DNA from: Chishuiella changwenlii
GTDB taxonomy: Bacteria > Bacteroidota > Bacteroidia > Flavobacteriales > Weeksellaceae
NCBI RefSeq assembly: GCF_900142565.1
Contig: NZ_FRBH01000012.1
Span: 49,113 to 113,112 of the forward strand
Length of the DNA: 64,000 bases
Reading direction: 5' to 3'
Under the pieces are notes generated by a model. The model was not told the DNA's origin, searched no databases, and saw nothing but the letters and a program-made list of their open reading frames with translations. Positions 9,039 to 18,441 of this stretch are shown one piece after another. The position numbers were made by a program, and so were the translations under genes. The number at the start of each line of letters is the position of its first letter. Within the stretch, counting starts at the first letter, position 1.

Positions 9039-9875
9039 ATGACAAATTCAGAATTTAGATACGCCCATCATCCAAATGATGTAAAAAAATACACAACAGA
9101 AGAACTTAGAGAACAATTTCTAATTCCAGATATTTTCTTAAAGGATCAAATCAAATTAGTTTACTCTATGTACGATCGTTTAATTGTTGGAGGAGTTTTT
9201 CCATCGTCTAAAGCATTAACATTAGAACCAACAGACGATTTAAAAGCTGAATATTTTTTAGAGCGTAGAGAATTAGGAATTATTAACGTTGGTGGAAAAG
9301 GAAAAGTTACCGTAGATGGAACTGTTTACGAATTAGGTAACAAAGAAGCTTTATACATTGGTAAAGGAAGTAAAGAAGTTATTTTTGATAAAGTAGATAA
9401 CGAACAACCCTACTTTTATATTAACTCTGCTCCTGCTCATCATACATATCCAACAAAAAAAGTAACTAAAGCTGAAGCTGAGATTGTAGAATTAGGAGAA
9501 ACAAAATATTCTAATAAAAGAACAATTAATAAGCTTTTAGTAAACAGTGTATTAGAAACTTGTCAGTTACAAATGGGAATGACAGAATTGCACGAAGGTA
9601 GCGTATGGAATACCATGCCTGCGCATACACATGAAAGACGAATGGAGGCTTATTTCTATTTTGATTTAGAGGAAGGGCAAACAGTTAGTCATTTTATGGG
9701 ACAACCAGAAGAAACTCGTCATATTTTTATGACCAATCATCAAGCTGTACTTTCTCCAGAATGGTCTATCCATTCAGGAGCAGGAACTTCAAATTATACT
9801 TTTATTTGGGGAATGGCAGGAGAAAATATGGATTACGGTGATATGGATGGTGTAAAAACAAACGAATTAAAGTAA
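9039..9875 (+). CDS. kduI: 5-dehydro-4-deoxy-D-glucuronate isomerase
   Basis: This 278-residue cupin-fold isomerase converts 4-deoxy-L-threo-5-hexosulose uronate, the product of unsaturated galacturonate opening, to 2,5-diketo-3-deoxygluconate. The zinc ligands are visible as H196, H198 and E203 (PAHTHERRMEAY) and H245 (EWSIHSGAGTSNY). Length and ligand spacing match the E. coli enzyme as remembered. It is the first gene of an eight-gene catabolic cluster and sits 20 nt behind a palindromic operator. kduD follows after 5 nt. Confidence 0.96.
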   Translation: MTNSEFRYAHHPNDVKKYTTEELREQFLIPDIFLKDQIKLVYSMYDRLIVGGVFPSSKALTLEPTDDLKAEYFLERRELGIINVGGKGKVTVDGTVYELGNKEALYIGKGSKEVIFDKVDNEQPYFYINSAPAHHTYPTKKVTKAEAEIVELGETKYSNKRTINKLLVNSVLETCQLQMGMTELHEGSVWNTMPAHTHERRMEAYFYFDLEEGQTVSHFMGQPEETRHIFMTNHQAVLSPEWSIHSGAGTSNYTFIWGMAGENMDYGDMDGVKTNELK

Positions 9876-9880
9876 GCGAT

Positions 9881-10663
9881 ATGAATTTATTTGATCTTAC
9901 AGGAAAAGTTGCCTTAATAACTGGAGGAACTCATGGTTTAGGAATGGCAATGGCAGAAGGTTTAGCTTCTGCTGGTGCAGAATTAGTAATTACAAGCACT
10001 ACTCCATCAAAATTAGAAGAAGCATTAGCTCATTATACACAAAAAGGCTATAAAGCATCAGGTTATATTTTTGATGTAACTGATGAAAAACTGGCTGCCG
10101 AAAAAGTTGCTGAAATAGAACAAAAGCATCAAAAAATTGATATTCTAGTAAATAATGCAGGAATTATTAAGCGTGTTTTAGCAGTCGATATGCCTGTTGA
10201 AGATTTTCGTAAGGTAATTGATGTTGATTTGGTTGGTCCTTTTATCATGTCTCAATTAGTTGTAAAAGGCATGATAAAAAGAAAGGCTGGAAAAATTATC
10301 AATATATGTTCTATGATGAGCGAACTTGGTCGTGATAATGTTTCGGCTTATGCTTCTGCAAAAGGTGGACTTAAAATGTTAACAAGAAATTTAGCTACAG
10401 AATGGGCTAAACACAATATACAAGTTAATGGAATTGGTCCTGGATATTTTGCGACATCACAAACGGAACCTATACGCGTTGATGGAAATCCTTTCAATGA
10501 GTTTATCATCAGTCGTACGCCAACAGGAAGATGGGGAAATCCAGAAGATTTAGCTGGAACAACAATTTTCTTAGCTTCTGAGGCTAGTAATTTCATCAAT
10601 GGACAAATTATTTATGTTGATGGTGGAATTTTAGCTACAATAGGTAAACCTTCTAACGAATAA
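9881..10663 (+). CDS. kduD: 2-dehydro-3-deoxy-D-gluconate 5-dehydrogenase (SDR)
   Basis: This 260-residue short-chain dehydrogenase reduces 2,5-diketo-3-deoxygluconate to KDG, the step after KduI. ITGGTHGLGMAMAEGLA is the cofactor-binding glycine motif, NNAGI the structural motif, and SAYASAKGG the YxxxK catalytic pair preceded by a serine. The C-terminal INGQIIYVDGGI is typical of classical SDRs. Specificity is assigned mainly from its place directly after kduI and from overall similarity to KduD. Confidence 0.93.
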   Translation: MNLFDLTGKVALITGGTHGLGMAMAEGLASAGAELVITSTTPSKLEEALAHYTQKGYKASGYIFDVTDEKLAAEKVAEIEQKHQKIDILVNNAGIIKRVLAVDMPVEDFRKVIDVDLVGPFIMSQLVVKGMIKRKAGKIINICSMMSELGRDNVSAYASAKGGLKMLTRNLATEWAKHNIQVNGIGPGYFATSQTEPIRVDGNPFNEFIISRTPTGRWGNPEDLAGTTIFLASEASNFINGQIIYVDGGILATIGKPSNE

Positions 10664-10681
10664 AAAAAATCACAAATTAAT

Positions 10682-12079
10682 ATGAAATCTTTTATAACAG
10701 ATACATTTTTACTACAAAATAAATATGCAGAAGAACTGTACTTTAACTATGCAGAAAAACTTCCTATTATAGATTATCACAATCATTTACCTCCGAAGGA
10801 TATTGCAGAAAACCGTGTTTTTGAAAACATTTCAAAAGTATGGATTGCTGGAGATCACTACAAATGGAGAGCAATGAGAACTATGGGTATAAACGAAAGA
10901 TTTATTACTGGAGATGCTACAGATCAAGAAAAATTTGAAGCTTGGGCAAAAACAGTTCCTCATACGCTACGTAATCCATTGTACCATTGGACACATTTAG
11001 AACTAAAAAGATATTTTGGTATTGATGAGTTATTAAATGAAAAAAATGCGACTGAAATCTATCAAAATACTTCTCAACAATTACAACAAGCAGATAAATC
11101 TTGTCAAGGATTATTAAGTTTGGTAAATGCTGAAACTGTTTGTACGACAGAAGATCCTACTGATAATTTAGAGTATCACAAAGCATTACAAAATGATTCT
11201 TTTAAAACAAAAGTAAGTACTGCTTTTCGTCCAGATAAGGCTATTTTGATCGAAAATGATGATTACAATGCTTATATAGAAAAACTTGGTGAAACTGCTG
11301 GTATCGAAATTAAATCTTACAAGGATTTAACTGATGCTTTGTACAATAGAATTGAATACTTTAATGCAATCGGTTGCAAAGTATGTGATCACGGATTAAA
11401 CTACATTTCTTATGAAGAATTTACAGATGCAGAAATCAAGAATATTTTTGATAAGAAAAGAAATGGAGATGTATTAACTGCAAAAGAGATTGAGCAATTT
11501 AAAACAGCTATACTCCTATTCTTAGGAGAAACTTATCATCAGTTTAAGTGGATTCAACAATTTCACTTAGGCGCGCTTAGAAATAATAATGCTAGAATGC
11601 ATAGAGTTTTAGGTCCTGATACTGGTTGGGATTCAATTGGAGATTTTAAACAAGCTGCAAACTTATCTAAATTTTTAAATCGTTTAGATGGAAATGATAA
11701 GCTAACAAAAACAATTATCTACAATTTAAATCCTGCTGATAACGAAATTTTTGCAACAATGATTGGAAATTTCAATGATGGTAGTGTAAAAGGTAAAGTT
11801 CAATTTGGTTCTGGTTGGTGGTTTTTAGATCAAAAAGATGGAATGATAAAACAAATGAACGCCTTATCTAATATGGGACTTATAAGTTGTTTTATTGGAA
11901 TGTTAACGGACTCTAGAAGTTTCTTATCTTTCCCTAGACACGAATATTTCCGTAGAGTATTATGTAATCTTTTTGGAGAAGAAATGCAAAATGGTGAATT
12001 ACCAAATGATTTTGAATTAGTTGGAAAAACAATTTCAGATATTTGTTACCATAACGCAAAAGAATATTTTGAATTTTAA
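10682..12079 (+). CDS. uxaC: glucuronate/galacturonate isomerase
   Basis: This 465-residue amidohydrolase-superfamily enzyme isomerises D-galacturonate to tagaturonate (and glucuronate to fructuronate). The opening IIDYHNHLPPKDIAENRVF provides the HxH metal motif after a typical FLLQNKYAEELYF start. The later blocks FHLGALRNNNARMHRVLGPDTGWDS and SRSFLSFPRHEYFRRVL are characteristic of UxaC. Length is close to the usual 470. A leader with AAAATCACA precedes the ATG. It serves the branch for saturated galacturonate released by polygalacturonase. Confidence 0.96.
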   Translation: MKSFITDTFLLQNKYAEELYFNYAEKLPIIDYHNHLPPKDIAENRVFENISKVWIAGDHYKWRAMRTMGINERFITGDATDQEKFEAWAKTVPHTLRNPLYHWTHLELKRYFGIDELLNEKNATEIYQNTSQQLQQADKSCQGLLSLVNAETVCTTEDPTDNLEYHKALQNDSFKTKVSTAFRPDKAILIENDDYNAYIEKLGETAGIEIKSYKDLTDALYNRIEYFNAIGCKVCDHGLNYISYEEFTDAEIKNIFDKKRNGDVLTAKEIEQFKTAILLFLGETYHQFKWIQQFHLGALRNNNARMHRVLGPDTGWDSIGDFKQAANLSKFLNRLDGNDKLTKTIIYNLNPADNEIFATMIGNFNDGSVKGKVQFGSGWWFLDQKDGMIKQMNALSNMGLISCFIGMLTDSRSFLSFPRHEYFRRVLCNLFGEEMQNGELPNDFELVGKTISDICYHNAKEYFEF

Positions 12080-12087
12080 GAAATCCT

Positions 12088-13095
12088 ATGAGCAATAAAA
12101 TTTTGACTTTTGGAGAAGTAATGATGAGAATATCACCTTCAAACAATAAAACTTTACAACAAAGCAAAGAAGTAGAATTTTTCTTTGGAGGAACAGAAAT
12201 GAATGTTGCTGCTTCGCTATCTACATTTGGATGCGATGTAAAGCATATAACAAACGTTTCGAATGATTTTGTAGGTGATTCAGCTATTTCTTACATGAAA
12301 AGTCTTGGAATTAATATTTCTCAAGTCAATAAAAACGAACATCCTCTAGGACTATATTTTTTAGAGGTTGGTTCTGCTGTTCGTCCAAGTAGAATTGCTT
12401 ACAATAGATTAAATGGTTCATTTGCCAATATCAACCCAAATGATATTGATTGGAATGCTGCTTTACAAGATTGCGAATATTTTCATTGGACTGGAATTAC
12501 GCCAGGAATTTCAGAAAATGCTTATTTAGCACTTAAACAGGGATTAGAAATCGCAAAGGAAAAAGGAATCAATATTACAACAGATCCTGCGTATAGAAGC
12601 AACCTTTGGAATTACGGTAAAAAAGGACAAGAAGTTTTAAAAGAATTAGTTGGTCTTTCAACTATTTTTATTGGAGGTGTAAATGAAATAAATGAAATTT
12701 TAGGAACTCAATTCTCTTCAGATAAAGATGGTTTTATTGAGGCTTCAAAAACATTACTAAATACCACTCCTTCTATCCAAAAAGTTTTTGATAAAGTTAG
12801 AATCGGTAAAGATGCAAGTAATCAATTAACAAAAGGACGCGCTTGGGTTGATAATCAATACATTGAAACAACAGAAATTGAAGTTAATCAAGTGGTAGAT
12901 AGAATTGGAACTGGAGATGCTTTTGCGGCAGGTTTAATTTATGGATTGATGCATTTCGATTATCAAAAAGCATTAGATTTTTCGAATGCCGCTTGTGCCT
13001 TAAAACATACAATTTTAGGCGATGTAAACTTAGCTTCTGTAGCAGATGTATTAGAAGTGGTTAATGGAAATTTAGGAGGAAGAATAAAAAGATAA
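12088..13095 (+). CDS. kdgK: 2-dehydro-3-deoxygluconokinase (PfkB family)
   Basis: This 335-residue sugar kinase phosphorylates KDG to KDPG, where both uronate branches meet. FFGGTEMNVAASLSTFG is the PfkB-family substrate motif, and DRIGTGDAFAAGLIYGLM is the anion hole with the catalytic aspartate. KDG specificity follows from its position immediately before eda and from general KdgK resemblance; a generic PfkB kinase would look similar. It begins 8 nt after uxaC and ends 2 nt before eda. Confidence 0.92.
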   Translation: MSNKILTFGEVMMRISPSNNKTLQQSKEVEFFFGGTEMNVAASLSTFGCDVKHITNVSNDFVGDSAISYMKSLGINISQVNKNEHPLGLYFLEVGSAVRPSRIAYNRLNGSFANINPNDIDWNAALQDCEYFHWTGITPGISENAYLALKQGLEIAKEKGINITTDPAYRSNLWNYGKKGQEVLKELVGLSTIFIGGVNEINEILGTQFSSDKDGFIEASKTLLNTTPSIQKVFDKVRIGKDASNQLTKGRAWVDNQYIETTEIEVNQVVDRIGTGDAFAAGLIYGLMHFDYQKALDFSNAACALKHTILGDVNLASVADVLEVVNGNLGGRIKR

Positions 13096-13097
13096 AA

Positions 13098-13766
13098 ATG
13101 GCAAGATTTACAAGAATAGAAGTTGCTTTAAAAGCAAAAGAAACAGGAATTGTTCCCGTTTTTTATCATCAAGATGTAGAAATCTGTAAAAATATTTTGA
13201 AAGCTTGTTACGAAGGTGGAGTTCGTATTTTCGAATTCACGAATCGTGGAGATTTCGCTCACGAAGTTTTTGCTGAATTAACAAAATTTGCTGCAAAGGA
13301 GCTTCCTGAAATGATTTTAGGGATTGGATCTATTTTAGACGCTCCTACTGCATCTTTATACATACAATTAGGTGCTAACTTTATTGTTGCTCCTTCACTT
13401 AATCCTGAAGTTGCTAAAGTTTGTAATAGAAGAAAAATTTCTTGGATGCCAGGATGTGGATCTGTTTCAGAAATATCATATGCAGAGGAACTAGGTGCAG
13501 AAGTTGTAAAAATATTCCCTGCTACACAAGTTGGTGGACCAGATTTTATAAAAGCTGTAAAAGGACCAATGCCTTGGACTAATATAATGCCTACTGGTGG
13601 AGTAAATGCGACTGAAGAAAGCTTAAAAGAATGGATTTCTGCTGGTGCATATTGTGTTGGCTTAGGCTCTCAATTATTTACAAAAGAGCCAGATGGTAAT
13701 TTTAATTATCCTCAAATAAAACAAACTGTAAAACAATCAATTGAATATATAAAAACAATAAGATGA
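13098..13766 (+). CDS. eda: KDPG/KHG aldolase
   Basis: This 222-residue class I aldolase cleaves KDPG to pyruvate and glyceraldehyde-3-phosphate. GAEVVKIFPATQVGGPDFIKAV carries the Schiff-base lysine, and IMPTGGVNATEESLKEWISAGA is the phosphate-binding region. The N-terminus is a little longer than in E. coli Eda, as is usual in Bacteroidota. It completes the conversion of galacturonate to central metabolites and is followed by the transporter gene. Confidence 0.94.
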   Translation: MARFTRIEVALKAKETGIVPVFYHQDVEICKNILKACYEGGVRIFEFTNRGDFAHEVFAELTKFAAKELPEMILGIGSILDAPTASLYIQLGANFIVAPSLNPEVAKVCNRRKISWMPGCGSVSEISYAEELGAEVVKIFPATQVGGPDFIKAVKGPMPWTNIMPTGGVNATEESLKEWISAGAYCVGLGSQLFTKEPDGNFNYPQIKQTVKQSIEYIKTIR

Positions 13767-13819
13767 AATAAAACTTAACTCAATACTCAAAACCACACAC
13801 AAAAATTTAACACGAAAAA

Positions 13820-15343
13820 ATGAGAAACAATATGACTCTTAAACCAAGTAGTTTTAGATGGACTATTTGTAGTTTATTATTTATTGCTACGACTATTAAC
13901 TATTTAGATCGACAAGTTCTATCATTAACTTGGAAAGATTATTTAGTTCCTGAATTTCATTGGAATAATAACGATTATGGAAATATAACTGCTTTATTTT
14001 CTATATTTTATGCAGTAAGTATGTTATTTGCTGGTCGATTTATAGATAAAATGGGAACAAAAAAAGGTTTTCTATATGCGATTGCAATCTGGTCTATCGG
14101 AGCTTGTTTACACGCGTTTTGCGGAATTGCAACTTCTGGATGGATCACTGGAGACTGGTTCGTTAGCTTTGCAGAAGCAAAAGATACCTTAGAGAAAGTG
14201 AGTAATGTATCGCTTGTAATATCTACAAGTGTAACCTTATTTATTTTTGCTCGATTAATCTTAGCAATTGGTGAGGCTGGAAATTTTCCTGGAGCTATAA
14301 AAGCAACAGCAGAATATTTTCCTAAAAAAGACAGAGCCTTAGCAACTAGTATTTTTAATGCTGGTGCAACTGTCGGAGCATTAGCTGCTCCACTTACTAT
14401 TCCATTCATTGCAAAATCTATGGGATGGGAAATGGCATTTATTATTATTGGAGGATTAGGATTTGTATGGATGGGATTTTGGATTTTCATCTATCAAAAA
14501 CCAGAAGATCATCCAAAAGTAAATGAAGCTGAATTACAATATATTCAACAAGATGAAGAAGTTACAGAAAATGCAATCAAAGTTGAAGAAAGAAAATTAA
14601 CATTCAAAGAATGTTTTCAATACAAACAAACATGGGCTTTTGCTTTCGGAAAATTTATGACAGATGGTGTTTGGTGGTTCTATTTATTTTGGACACCAGC
14701 TTACTTAAGTTCTGTTTATAATATGGACAGTACACAAAGTTCTATTCCATTATTTGTATTATACATGATTACATTATTGTCTATTATTGGAGGTTGGTTA
14801 CCAAAATATTTTGTAGATAAATTAAAAATGAATCCTTACGCTGGTCGTATGCGTGCCATGTTAATTTTCGCTTTTTTCCCTTTATTAGCAATCGTCGCAC
14901 AACCATTAGGAGCTACAACATTCTGGATTCCTGTACTTATTATTGGTATAGCTGGTGCAGCGCATCAGGCTTGGTCTGCTAATATTTTTTCTACAGTTAG
15001 TGATATGTTTCCTAAAAGTGCAGTTGCTACAATTGTTGGAATTGGAGGAATGGCTGGTGGAATAGGTTCATTTATCATTAATAAATCATCGGGTGTTTTA
15101 TTTGATTATTCGCACAAAGCATGGACAACAATAGATGGAATTCCATTATTAGAAAAATTTCCACAATATAGTACAGAACGAATGCCAGAAGATTTACTAA
15201 CTAATTTAGAAAAATCTGGAGCAATCGTAGTAGACGGAATAGACAAAGGTTATATGATTATTTTTACTGTTTGCGGTATAGCATATTTAACAGCATGGAT
15301 TGTCATGAAGCTTTTAGTTCCGAAATATAAAGTCATCAAATAA
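13820..15343 (+). CDS. hexuronate MFS transporter (ExuT/ACS family)
   Basis: This 507-residue major facilitator protein has about 12 membrane segments. TTINYLDRQVLSLTWKDYLVPEF is a hallmark of the anion:cation symporter group containing ExuT, and AIGEAGNFPGAIKATAEYFPKKDRALATS is the family motif at the 4th-5th helices. Two loops are long: one near 95-135 (WITGDWFVSFAEAKDTLEKV) and one before the last helix (about 430-475). It should import galacturonate or unsaturated uronates from the periplasm. A second in-frame ATG lies four codons downstream, so the exact start is open. Confidence 0.9.
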   Translation: MRNNMTLKPSSFRWTICSLLFIATTINYLDRQVLSLTWKDYLVPEFHWNNNDYGNITALFSIFYAVSMLFAGRFIDKMGTKKGFLYAIAIWSIGACLHAFCGIATSGWITGDWFVSFAEAKDTLEKVSNVSLVISTSVTLFIFARLILAIGEAGNFPGAIKATAEYFPKKDRALATSIFNAGATVGALAAPLTIPFIAKSMGWEMAFIIIGGLGFVWMGFWIFIYQKPEDHPKVNEAELQYIQQDEEVTENAIKVEERKLTFKECFQYKQTWAFAFGKFMTDGVWWFYLFWTPAYLSSVYNMDSTQSSIPLFVLYMITLLSIIGGWLPKYFVDKLKMNPYAGRMRAMLIFAFFPLLAIVAQPLGATTFWIPVLIIGIAGAAHQAWSANIFSTVSDMFPKSAVATIVGIGGMAGGIGSFIINKSSGVLFDYSHKAWTTIDGIPLLEKFPQYSTERMPEDLLTNLEKSGAIVVDGIDKGYMIIFTVCGIAYLTAWIVMKLLVPKYKVIK

Positions 15344-15353
15344 CAATTTTAAA

Positions 15354-16814
15354 TTGAATAAATTGGAAATTAATTTAACAAGAGAAATAATAAATAGTAA
15401 AGAAGAACTTCCTATAAAAGTTATACAATTTGGAGGAGGAAATTTTATGCGCGCTTTTACAGACTATGTAATTGATAAACTGAATAAAGATGCCAATTTT
15501 AATGCAGGAATCGCCAATATAAAAGTTACTCCTTCAGGAAGTTCGTTTAATACTTTCGAAGAACAAGATAATTTATATACTTTATTTACAAGAGGTATAA
15601 AAAAAGGACAAACAATTGAGCATAAACAGATTATTTCTGCTATCCAAAAATCAATTAATCCGTACGAAGATTATCAAAGTTTTATAGATTTAGCTAAAGA
15701 AGAAGAATTACAATTCATTTTTTCTAATACAACAGAGGCTGGAATTGTTTTCGATGATTCTGAAAATGAATTAGGAAATAATGTTCACAAAAATTTCCCT
15801 GCAAAAGTAACTGCTCTTTTATACAAAAGATTTCAGCATTTTAATGGAAATCCGGAAAAAGGTTTAACTATTATTCCGTGCGAATTAATTGAAAATAATG
15901 CAATTATTTTAAAAGGATATATTTTAGATTATGCAAAACTATGGAAGCTAGAGCCAGAGTTTTCTACTTGGATAGAGAATTCAAATTCATTTCATAATAC
16001 ATTAGTTGATCGTATTGTTCCTGGATTTCCGAAAGATGATCTAATAAACTATACCAATCAATTAGATTACAAAGACGAATTAATAGTTGTTGCAGAAGCA
16101 TTTTTGTTTTGGGCAATTGAAGGAAATAAAGATTTATTAGATAAAATACCGTTTAACGAAGCGAATGAACAAATACTTGTTGTAAATGATATTCAGCCTT
16201 ATCGCTTGTCTAAAGTGAGAATTTTAAATGGTGCACATACAGCAATGGTTCCTTTTTCTATTATGTTGGGAATTGATACTGTTAAAAATGCAATCGATAA
16301 CACTATTTCTGGTAACTTTGTAAAAGAAATTGTTTACAATGAGATAATCCCCATTTTAAACTTGCCAAAAGCAGAACTAGAAGAATATGCGGAAGATGTT
16401 TTTGATCGATTTAGAAATCCATTCATTAAGCATCATTTATCAAGTATTGCATTAAATTCAATTTCAAAATTTAAAGTTCGTGTACTACCAACTTTATTAG
16501 AATATGTAGAAAAATTCAATCAATTACCAAAAAATATCACCTTTGCATTTGCTTGTTTATTACGCTTTTACAAAGGAAATTGGAACAATGAAGTTTTACC
16601 TGTGAATGATGATATAGAAATTACTAATGAGTTTGAAAAAATATGGAAATCAACTAATTACAATGAAATTTCTACATTAATTTTGCAAAATAAAACGTTT
16701 TGGGATCAAGATCTTACAAAAGTAGAAAACTTAGTAGACGAGATTTCGAAAGCATTAGAATTAATTGATAAACAAGGAATTGAAAAAGCATATTCAATTT
16801 ATCTTCAATCATAA
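15354..16814 (+). CDS. uxaB: tagaturonate reductase
   Basis: This 486-residue NAD-dependent reductase of the mannitol dehydrogenase/UxaB group converts tagaturonate to altronate. PIKVIQFGGGNFMRAFTDYVI is the nucleotide-binding start, FIFSNTTEAGIVFDD is typical of UxaB, and LSKVRILNGAHTAMVPFSIM includes the catalytic lysine region. Length fits UxaB (about 483). No ATG is available at the N-terminus: translation must begin at TTG (15354) or the next in-frame TTG (15363). Ten nucleotides separate it from the transporter stop. Confidence 0.93.
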   Translation: MNKLEINLTREIINSKEELPIKVIQFGGGNFMRAFTDYVIDKLNKDANFNAGIANIKVTPSGSSFNTFEEQDNLYTLFTRGIKKGQTIEHKQIISAIQKSINPYEDYQSFIDLAKEEELQFIFSNTTEAGIVFDDSENELGNNVHKNFPAKVTALLYKRFQHFNGNPEKGLTIIPCELIENNAIILKGYILDYAKLWKLEPEFSTWIENSNSFHNTLVDRIVPGFPKDDLINYTNQLDYKDELIVVAEAFLFWAIEGNKDLLDKIPFNEANEQILVVNDIQPYRLSKVRILNGAHTAMVPFSIMLGIDTVKNAIDNTISGNFVKEIVYNEIIPILNLPKAELEEYAEDVFDRFRNPFIKHHLSSIALNSISKFKVRVLPTLLEYVEKFNQLPKNITFAFACLLRFYKGNWNNEVLPVNDDIEITNEFEKIWKSTNYNEISTLILQNKTFWDQDLTKVENLVDEISKALELIDKQGIEKAYSIYLQS

Positions 16815-16826
16815 TATGACAATTAT

Positions 16827-18440
16827 ATGCAAAAGAAAGCACTAAAAGTAAATCCAACAGACAATGTAATTGTTGCGTTGGTAGATTTATCGGCGAATGA
16901 GAAAATTGTTGTTGAAGATTTAGAGTTTACTATTTTAAAAGATACTAAAGCAAAACACAAATTTGCTTCTGTAGATTTAGAGGAGGGTGATTCTATTTAC
17001 ATGTACGGTGTTATTGTAGGAAGAGCTCTTTACCCTATTAAAAAAGGAGAAGTTATTACAACTGAAAACGTAAAACATAAAAGTGCAAAAGTTGAAGGTA
17101 AAACCGAAACAACTTCTTGGACAGCTCCTAATATAGATAAATGGATAGACAAAACATTTATGGGCTACCACCGTCCAGATGGACAAGTTGGTACAGAAAA
17201 TATTTGGTTGGTTTTTCCTTTAGTTTTTTGTGAAAATAGAAATGTTGAAACATTAAAAGACATTTTCGAAAAGGAATTATTATTTGATAAACCTTCTAAA
17301 CATCAATTGTTATTACGTTCGTTAATTAATGATAATACCGAAACTGTAGAAACAAATGAAGTTGAAGATTACCGCGTTTTTAAAAACATCGATGTAAAAT
17401 TCATTACACATCAAGGTGGATGCGGAGGAATTAGACAAGATGCAGAAGCATTAGGAAGATTATTAGCTGGTTATGTAAATAATCCGAATGTTGCTGGTGC
17501 AACTGTTTTAAGCTTAGGTTGTCAAAATTTACAGATTGATATTTTCAAAAAAGCATTAGAAAAAATTAGCCCAAATAATCAGAAACCAATTGTGATATAT
17601 GAGCAACAAAAATCTGGAACTGTTGATGAAATGCTAAATGGAATTATTAAAGATTCTTACGAAGCAATTAAACAGGCAAACGAGATTGAACGCAAGCCTG
17701 CTCCTATTTCAAAATTAGTACTTGGATTAGAATGTGGAGGATCTGATGGTTTCTCTGGAATTTCTGCTAATCCAACATTAGGAAGATTATCAGATTTAAT
17801 GGCAGCTATCGGTGGAGCAACAATTTTATCAGAATTCCCAGAATTATGTGGAGTTGAACAAGAATTGGTAAATAGATGTGTCGAAGAAAAAGACGCAGAA
17901 CGTTTTTTACAATTAATGAAAGATTTTGAAGATTCTGTTATTGCTGCTGGTTCTAGTTTTGATATGAATCCTTCTCCTGGAAATATAAAAGATGGATTAA
18001 TTACAGATGCTATGAAATCTGCTGGTGCAGCTAAAAAAGGAGGATCATCTCCTATTCAAGATGTATTAGATTTTACAGAATATATACACAAACCTGGTTT
18101 AAATTTATTGTGTACACCAGGAAATGATGTTGAATGTACAACTGCTTTAGTTGGATCAGGTTCAAATATTGTTTTATTCACAACTGGTTTAGGAACACCA
18201 ACTGGTAATCCAGTTGCTCCAGTAATTAAAATTTCATCTAATAATGCATTGGTTGAAAAAATGCCTGACATCATTGATTTTAATACCGGTGAAATAATCA
18301 CAGGAAAAAAATCAATTGATGAAACAGCAGATGAATTATTGGAATTTATTATAAAAGTAGCAAGTGGAGATATAAAAACTAAAGCTCAATTATTAAATCA
18401 AAACGATTTTATTCCCTGGAAAAGAGGAGTTTCTCTTTAA
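16827..18440 (+). CDS. uxaA: altronate dehydratase
   Basis: This 537-residue enzyme dehydrates altronate to KDG. Residues about 1-100 form the SAF domain (LKVNPTDNVIVALVDL to GEVITTENV), and the remainder is the GD/AH domain with MGYHRPDGQVGTEN, THQGGCGGIRQDAEALG, LGLECGGSDGFSGISANP and LLCTPGNDVECTTALVGSG; the conserved cysteines probably bind iron. The length indicates an undivided UxaA rather than split subunits. It ends the catabolic operon and converges with the LacI-family gene, with a single base between the two stop codons. Confidence 0.95.
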   Translation: MQKKALKVNPTDNVIVALVDLSANEKIVVEDLEFTILKDTKAKHKFASVDLEEGDSIYMYGVIVGRALYPIKKGEVITTENVKHKSAKVEGKTETTSWTAPNIDKWIDKTFMGYHRPDGQVGTENIWLVFPLVFCENRNVETLKDIFEKELLFDKPSKHQLLLRSLINDNTETVETNEVEDYRVFKNIDVKFITHQGGCGGIRQDAEALGRLLAGYVNNPNVAGATVLSLGCQNLQIDIFKKALEKISPNNQKPIVIYEQQKSGTVDEMLNGIIKDSYEAIKQANEIERKPAPISKLVLGLECGGSDGFSGISANPTLGRLSDLMAAIGGATILSEFPELCGVEQELVNRCVEEKDAERFLQLMKDFEDSVIAAGSSFDMNPSPGNIKDGLITDAMKSAGAAKKGGSSPIQDVLDFTEYIHKPGLNLLCTPGNDVECTTALVGSGSNIVLFTTGLGTPTGNPVAPVIKISSNNALVEKMPDIIDFNTGEIITGKKSIDETADELLEFIIKVASGDIKTKAQLLNQNDFIPWKRGVSL

Positions 18441-18441
18441 T

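Noticed and set aside
14008..14490. 160-residue reading frame on the minus strand inside the MFS transporter gene
   Set aside because: It is antisense to a well-supported transporter and its translation has no recognisable family; such frames arise from the biased codon use of the real gene.
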